A DNA stretch of 64,000 nt, from positions 1,874,245 through 1,938,244 of the forward strand of contig KN832873.1 of NCBI GenBank assembly GCA_000827325.1, in the 5' to 3' direction. Below, in pieces: positions 59,231-64,000 of this stretch; the first letter of the stretch is position 1; every line of letters begins with the position of its first letter. The notes under the pieces are model-generated. The model was not told where the DNA came from and made no database searches. It saw only the letters and a list, made by a program, of their open reading frames with translations. Source of the stretch: Oidiodendron maius Zn. Taxonomy: Eukaryota; Ascomycota; Leotiomycetes; Myxotrichaceae. The position numbers were made by a program, and so were the translations under genes.

Positions 59231-60303
59231 CTATAAGTTCTTGCCCAGTCTATCCTCTAGCTTTCCTCTTGTCTCTTTATAGACTCCATCAGGTGTCTTC
59301 GTGGCCACGACCTTCACGACCCGGTCCTGACTTTCGAAATAATCTACGACCGGCATGCTGGTCTCCACAAACACTTTAAACCGCTTCTTGATGCTCTCTG
59401 CGTTGTCATCGGTCCTCCCGCTGGTCTTGCCGCGCTCTAGTAACCTCCGCTGCATCTCCTTTTCCGGGCAGTCGAAGAAGAGGACAAACTTCGCAGGGCA
59501 AACAGTCTCCTCGAACTTCAGCGCCTGGTCCATCTTTCTTGGGAAGCCATCTATCAGGAACTTCCCTTTGCGATCCTTGTCTTTCTGGACAACCTCCATC
59601 ATGGCATTCTCCAGAAGCTGCACTGTAACTTCCATAGGTACGATCAGACCGTCTTTTATGTAGTCCTTGATAAGAGTGCCGAATTCGGAGTCGGGACGTT
59701 CTTGCTCGGCGCGCAGAAGGTCGCCGGCAGAGAGATGCGTAAACTTGTAGTCGCGGACGAGATTCGCGCATTGAGTGCCTTTCCCTGCACCTGGGCCTCC
59801 GAGAACGAAGATCACGGTCACGTCGTCAGGGGAGAAGGTCGGGACGTCTTTCTTGGGGGCAGCGATTTGCTTATCCGTAGATGCCATGTCTATTGCCCAA
59901 ATTTACTTGTCAGTTAAAGCGCGACTGTAGAGCGGGGTATCTTCGCGGATATTCAGCCAGCATCGCTTGAATATTGCCTCCTTAGCGGCTCTCGAATTGA
60001 CCAAAAGTTGATTTGCAAAGGGGCAGTTAAATGGTATAATTTTCACGTACCAGTTCGGTTTTTTACCATCAGCATATACGCGCCGGATCCCACGAGCGTG
60101 ATGGCGACGAATGGCCAGATTTTAAAAGGGCTCTGCCCAGGTTTGGGCTTCGGGCCACTCTCGCCCGTTGCATAGTTGCGTCGCGCTGGGGAATTGCGGA
60201 TTGAGGCGCGTAAACTTCGAGGTGCCTGGCTGGAGAGCTTCTGGAACGGAGATGAGGGCTGGCAGACTCGCCGCAAGAAGAATTTAGGTATTTGGCATGC
60301 CAT
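59231..60303 (-). CDS. UMP-CMP kinase (Ura6) with N-terminal mitochondrial-type anchor
   Basis: Nucleoside monophosphate kinase that phosphorylates UMP and CMP with ATP. Two exons on the minus strand (60303-60051 and 59889-59231) give 303 aa. Exon 1 encodes MACQIPKFFLRRVCQPSSPF, then an Arg/Ser-rich stretch (SLRASIRNSPARRNYATGES) and one membrane segment, FKIWPFVAITLVGSGAYMLMV: a presequence plus anchor. Exon 2 carries DVPTFSPDDVTVIFVLGGPG, the P-loop GGPGAGKGTQ (about 116-124), the NMP-binding HLSAGDLLRAEQ, FLIDGFPRKMDQA, and a short LID (LLERGKTSGRTDDN), as in UMP-CMP kinases. The 161-nt intron (gtacgt...caatag) joins them in phase. An ATG just inside exon 2 (59887) alone would give a soluble 218-aa kinase. 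An upstream in-frame ATG at 60387 also exists. Confidence 0.88.
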
Positions 60304-60647
60304 TGTAGTCGTGACTTGAGAGAACTCTCCATTTGATGGAGGAAGCTCCTCGTCCCCAAAATTTCTGGAAGGAAATGCCTTAGTCATCAGGCGGGGCTTC
60401 CCCTGAAATTAAACACATACTTTTTTACCTGTCTCTACCTCTGCAAAGACGTCTCGCGCCATAAATGTCCTATTCTACCATGCATTATCACAGCGTCATA
60501 ACTCGGCTGAGTTATGGATGAGGGAGGGGCATCAATATGATGCCTTAAATAAGAGAGCTCACCACATTGGTACCAAAGCACAATTCCATAGCTATAAAAT
60601 TTAGGGGTATATTGTGCGGGATGGTCTAATTTCTAACTATGCATCAA
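60304..60647. other. Intergenic between ECM29 and the UMP-CMP kinase gene
   Basis: 344 bp. It holds the 5' region of the kinase gene (an in-frame ATG at 60387 could extend it by 28 codons) and the 3' UTR of ECM29. I see nothing else in it. Confidence 0.5.
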
Positions 60648-63600
60648 TCATTCTTTCAGTGCTTTCAATGCTCTTTCAAATATAGCTCTCACGGTAGGTG
60701 ACCTCTCGTGCGTCATCCCTTTCGTAACACTATCCCTTATCTCCTCCGTACAGGCATCTCTGCCGTCTACTAAATTTCCAAAGATGCCGCCGATGAAAGC
60801 TTTCACGAGCATCTCGGCAGCTTCGCCGCGTTTCGTTCGCATAATTTCACTGCCAGAGCCACTGGAAAGTTCCAGTAGTGCGACGAAGTCAAGAGCAACT
60901 TCATAAGTGCTGGAGCTTTGAGAATGTGTGCTCTTGTTCAAGCCATCAAACAGAATCTTCATACGTTCGTAAAGCATCAGCCGAGTTGCGACGGTCACTT
61001 TGCTGGACGGCAGCACCTTCCTAACAACCTCTAGAAGTTTTGGCAGGTGTGCTAATGAAGATGGCTCGAGATTGTTAACGTTGACAGAACGGAATAGTGC
61101 TGAAATGCCAGCGGTGATGGTAGCTGCCTCTTCTGATTTCCCATTAGGCTTCGCATCATCAGTGGTGTCCATCTTGTCCTCGTCCGTAAGTTGTTCCAGC
61201 ATGGGCGCAATAATATTGTAAACCTCGTTGAATATATCGATATCTGTACGAGCCTCGCTGTACTCACCCAGGCTAGCGAATGCATGAGATCTGTAGGCAT
61301 CATTGTTCCGCTTCGCCTCTCGAATAGCAATCTTCTTCATTTGAGAGGCGAGGCTTGAGTCTTTTATCCACACTAGCGTGGTTGCTTTGGTGAACTTAAC
61401 GAATGCATCAAGAACCTTCTCCTTACCAGCGAACGATTTTAGTGTCAGTGCTTTCTCAAGTGCAGGCCATAAGATGTCTGCATTAGCAGGGCTTATCTCC
61501 GCTCCAGATGAAACAACAGCGTCAGCAATGGCCAGAGCAGCTGTGTGTTTGATCGCCCATTTATGAGATTCAAGCCGCTCGATTGAGAGGCTGTTTATTT
61601 CTTTAAGATATAGCAGAACTGTTCGTGATCCTCCCACGTTTTCGGACCATGTTTTGTCGAATCGCTCCTTGACATGCTCATCAAGATCATGCTTGGCCAG
61701 GAATACGAAGGGCAAAAATTCGGCAGCAAGGCCATTGAAGCGATCCGTGGCAAATTTCGACACTGCGTACATTATATCTGCAGCCACATGACGACGGCTT
61801 TCATCCTCCGCATCAAAATATAGATTTTTTGAGTACTTGGCAAGCCGTAACAATGATTCATTAGACGCAAGTCTAGCTATGTATCCCGCTGATCTGGCAT
61901 ACGCAGCACTAACCGCATTGTTACGATCGAGGACAGCTTTCTCCAAGATTTTGAGGAAGGTATCGGCATGAGGTCGGAATATGAAAGAATGTCTCGTTGC
62001 AAGGCTGACAAGAACGCCACTGCAGCCAACTTTGGAAGGCATCCCAACTGTAGTCTTGATCACATTTTCAAGTTTGGGTACGAGATCTTTCATGGTTGCT
62101 TCATCGAGTTGGTCCAGACAGCGCTCGATTGACTCCATGAGCGGGGACTGTGATACCGCCGTTGTGCGCGCCGAGTCGATTTTCTCCTCAGTAAGATTGT
62201 ATTGTGCGGCTCTTAGATAGAGATAGTCGACTCCTTCTGTTTCTAATGTGCTTAACAGACCAATGAGCTCCTCGACCAAGTCCACGACGAACGGCCGAAG
62301 CGCTTGCCCCGCACTTTTAATGAGCTTTAGCACCGTGACCGTGGCAAATGCTTGCACTTCTTTTGCAGAGCTCTCGATTCCTTGTCCAGAAAGAAGGAAT
62401 GGCAACACTTCTTTCAGCATAGCGTGGGCATGTTTCGAGGATGTTCCTGCCTCAACTTGACGAACAAGGATACCTGTTAAAGCCATGCTGAGTGACAGAG
62501 CAGCCTCCCGTACAGAACCTTTGATGTCGTCCATGACTTTGAAAGCCACCTGCCATATTTCGTGCAGATGCTTCTCATACTTCTCAAATTCTCTTCCTTG
62601 AACAAGGTCTGCAATGGCAGCACAGCATGCTTGCCGTGTTCGCCATTCTTTACCGAGAATGCTCTTCAGCAAATCCGCCAGAATGTCCTCAAAATACTTG
62701 TCCACAGTGATGTTGGGATCCTTTACTAATGCATTCCATATATCATTCATCGATCGCTGAACATTGGGATTGGGATCGAAACGGTAGCGGTATAGTTTCG
62801 GGTAGAGTTTTGGATCGATCTCCGAGTCCGAGAGAATGGTGCTCAATCCAAACCTCCCAAATGCGGCGCGAGTGGACCAAGTTGCAGCATTTGACGCAAG
62901 TGACATGAATTTATATACTAAACTTTGATCCCCGACCTCATTTGCGAGAGATATAATATCTTTGTACGACGTAACAGACTTCCCTTCGCCAGTTGGTAGA
63001 GCTCCAGGTTCAAATAACTCGGTCTCTTCATCAACCTTGAGCTGGGCATTAGTCCCTGTAAAAGATGCCACGAGATCTTTGACGAGCTTTTCCCTGAGTT
63101 CCTTATCTCCTTGCTCATATACAAGACTAAGCCCACGAGACGCGGTTTCTTGAACAAGCTCATCTCGAGCAGAGAGGAGACCCATGAAAGCAGCTTGGCA
63201 TTCTCTTAATCGGGTTTGTATTTCCTCTAGGTGGCCACAGTTTTGGATAAGTGAGAAGAGCCAAATACCAGACGCTTTTTTAAGTGAGGGTTTGGTCGTT
63301 TTGCAATCTTGCAGGAGCTTGTCTAGTACAGCTCCAAAGGTATGCGGCCGTTTCATACGTCCAACATAGGAGCTGTCGACATCCAGGCCTAATAAAAGTG
63401 CATCAGACTGCCAGCATGCCGCTGCACAGCTTAACGCTTCTCCGATCGTAAAGTGAGTGTCCGCTTGCTTTAATTCAAATAACTCGTACAGACTTTTTAG
63501 TATGATCGAGAGTGGATCTTCGGAGTCCCCATTTGTCTGCTCCTCGAATATAATAGCTAACCGACCTAAAGCTGATATGGCTTTTTCGTTTCCTTTCTTT

Positions 63601-64000
63601 GCCTCAGCTGCAAGTATGTCAATAATACCACTAGCTTTAGACATCGATTTTTCGACATATATCCCAGTCAAGGTGCCAGACATACTCATTTGGCCAAGAG
63701 CATTGAAGACAGCTTCTTTCGTCAAATTATCTCTTGTACCGGCCAAAATTTCGAGAAGAAGGGCAACTGCTTCCTGAACAATTGACTGCTCAACTGAGCT
63801 GATGCTATTGTAGTAAGAAGCCCGACTTGTAACATAGCCAAGTGCAAGAATTGAGCCGTGAACTCTGTTCGCATCTGCACCGACTGCCGACGACCACGGC
63901 TGAATATCTATTAGAAGTGACTGGATCAACCTTTGAAGTGAATTCCCTTCGACCACGGGATGTGCAGCGAGAATACCGAGCGCCTGTGCTGCAAGGAATC
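60648..64000 (-). CDS. Proteasome adaptor and scaffold Ecm29, C-terminal part
   Basis: Ecm29 is a large HEAT-repeat protein that binds both the 19S cap and the 20S core and monitors proteasome assembly. The gene runs on the minus strand and is cut by the right edge of the window; about 1,117 codons are visible in one exon and the N-terminal part lies outside. Recurrent HEAT helices include ALGYVTSRASYYNSI, AVFNALGQMSMSGTL, VQRSMNDIWNALVKDPNITV, EWRTRQACCAAIADLVQGRE, GSVREAALSLSMALTGILVR and IERCLDQLDEATMKDLVPKL. The WRTRQACCAAIADL block is typical of the family. The C-terminus ends FERALKALKE. The frame is open to the window edge. Confidence 0.93.
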   Translation of the reverse strand, partial: FLAAQALGILAAHPVVEGNSLQRLIQSLLIDIQPWSSAVGADANRVHGSILALGYVTSRASYYNSISSVEQSIVQEAVALLLEILAGTRDNLTKEAVFNALGQMSMSGTLTGIYVEKSMSKASGIIDILAAEAKKGNEKAISALGRLAIIFEEQTNGDSEDPLSIILKSLYELFELKQADTHFTIGEALSCAAACWQSDALLLGLDVDSSYVGRMKRPHTFGAVLDKLLQDCKTTKPSLKKASGIWLFSLIQNCGHLEEIQTRLRECQAAFMGLLSARDELVQETASRGLSLVYEQGDKELREKLVKDLVASFTGTNAQLKVDEETELFEPGALPTGEGKSVTSYKDIISLANEVGDQSLVYKFMSLASNAATWSTRAAFGRFGLSTILSDSEIDPKLYPKLYRYRFDPNPNVQRSMNDIWNALVKDPNITVDKYFEDILADLLKSILGKEWRTRQACCAAIADLVQGREFEKYEKHLHEIWQVAFKVMDDIKGSVREAALSLSMALTGILVRQVEAGTSSKHAHAMLKEVLPFLLSGQGIESSAKEVQAFATVTVLKLIKSAGQALRPFVVDLVEELIGLLSTLETEGVDYLYLRAAQYNLTEEKIDSARTTAVSQSPLMESIERCLDQLDEATMKDLVPKLENVIKTTVGMPSKVGCSGVLVSLATRHSFIFRPHADTFLKILEKAVLDRNNAVSAAYARSAGYIARLASNESLLRLAKYSKNLYFDAEDESRRHVAADIMYAVSKFATDRFNGLAAEFLPFVFLAKHDLDEHVKERFDKTWSENVGGSRTVLLYLKEINSLSIERLESHKWAIKHTAALAIADAVVSSGAEISPANADILWPALEKALTLKSFAGKEKVLDAFVKFTKATTLVWIKDSSLASQMKKIAIREAKRNNDAYRSHAFASLGEYSEARTDIDIFNEVYNIIAPMLEQLTDEDKMDTTDDAKPNGKSEEAATITAGISALFRSVNVNNLEPSSLAHLPKLLEVVRKVLPSSKVTVATRLMLYERMKILFDGLNKSTHSQSSSTYEVALDFVALLELSSGSGSEIMRTKRGEAAEMLVKAFIGGIFGNLVDGRDACTEEIRDSVTKGMTHERSPTVRAIFERALKALKE

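Overview
The window is nuclear DNA of a filamentous ascomycete (Pezizomycotina). The signs are compact genes with many 48-230 bp introns (gtatgt/gtaagt donors, cag/tag acceptors), near-even base composition, and protein families typical of mould genomes. A leotiomycete-like genome is my guess from the feel of the proteins; it is not shown by the sequence. I count 31 supported protein genes, the last cut by the window edge, plus one glycoside hydrolase remnant. I found no rRNA, convincing tRNA, CRISPR array, biosynthetic cluster or intact mobile element.

Layout. 0-5 kb: a fumarylacetoacetate-hydrolase (FAH) family enzyme (+), a 1.3 kb degenerate gap and the U1 snRNP factor Prp39 (-). 6.5-12.3 kb: 14-3-3 (-) and a SERCA-type calcium ATPase (+), head to head. 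12.6-16.7 kb: proteasome subunit beta-3 (-), a TUG/UBX protein (+) and ribosomal protein eL36 (-). 17.5-23 kb: a small secreted protein, cytochrome c peroxidase, a 2.2 kb gene-poor gap and a carboxymuconolactone-decarboxylase-like protein. 23-28 kb: a membrane-anchored helical-repeat protein (-), Nop14 (+) and a Ctr copper transporter (-). 29-34 kb: 3-hydroxyanthranilate dioxygenase (+), a second FAH enzyme (-) and two unrecognised proteins. 34-41 kb: a PWI/SR splicing protein, Eaf6, an F-box/JmjC protein (-) and eIF4A. 41-50 kb: a coiled-coil orphan, an Env7/STK16-like kinase (-), dipeptidyl peptidase 5, a Pcd1-like Nudix hydrolase (-) and a beta carbonic anhydrase. 50-64 kb: a GH71 remnant (-), vacuolar alpha-mannosidase (-), a dihydropyrimidinase-like enzyme (+), eIF3m (+), a UMP-CMP kinase with a mitochondrial-type N-terminus (-) and Ecm29 (-, partial).

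Most genes are housekeeping genes with unrelated roles: splicing (Prp39, PWI), translation (eL36, eIF4A, eIF3m), ribosome assembly (Nop14), proteasome (Pup3, Ecm29), calcium and copper transport, NAD and pyrimidine metabolism. They share divergent promoters more than functions. Gene models were rebuilt by hand: I joined exons so that reading frame, splice consensus and family conservation agree, and each accepted model has a coding length divisible by three. I did not find a clearly new biological system. The most interesting observations are gene-structure ones: a membrane-anchored UMP-CMP kinase, a GC-AG intron, an 8-nt microexon, a start codon alone in its exon, a 48-nt frame-neutral intron, and several orphan proteins.
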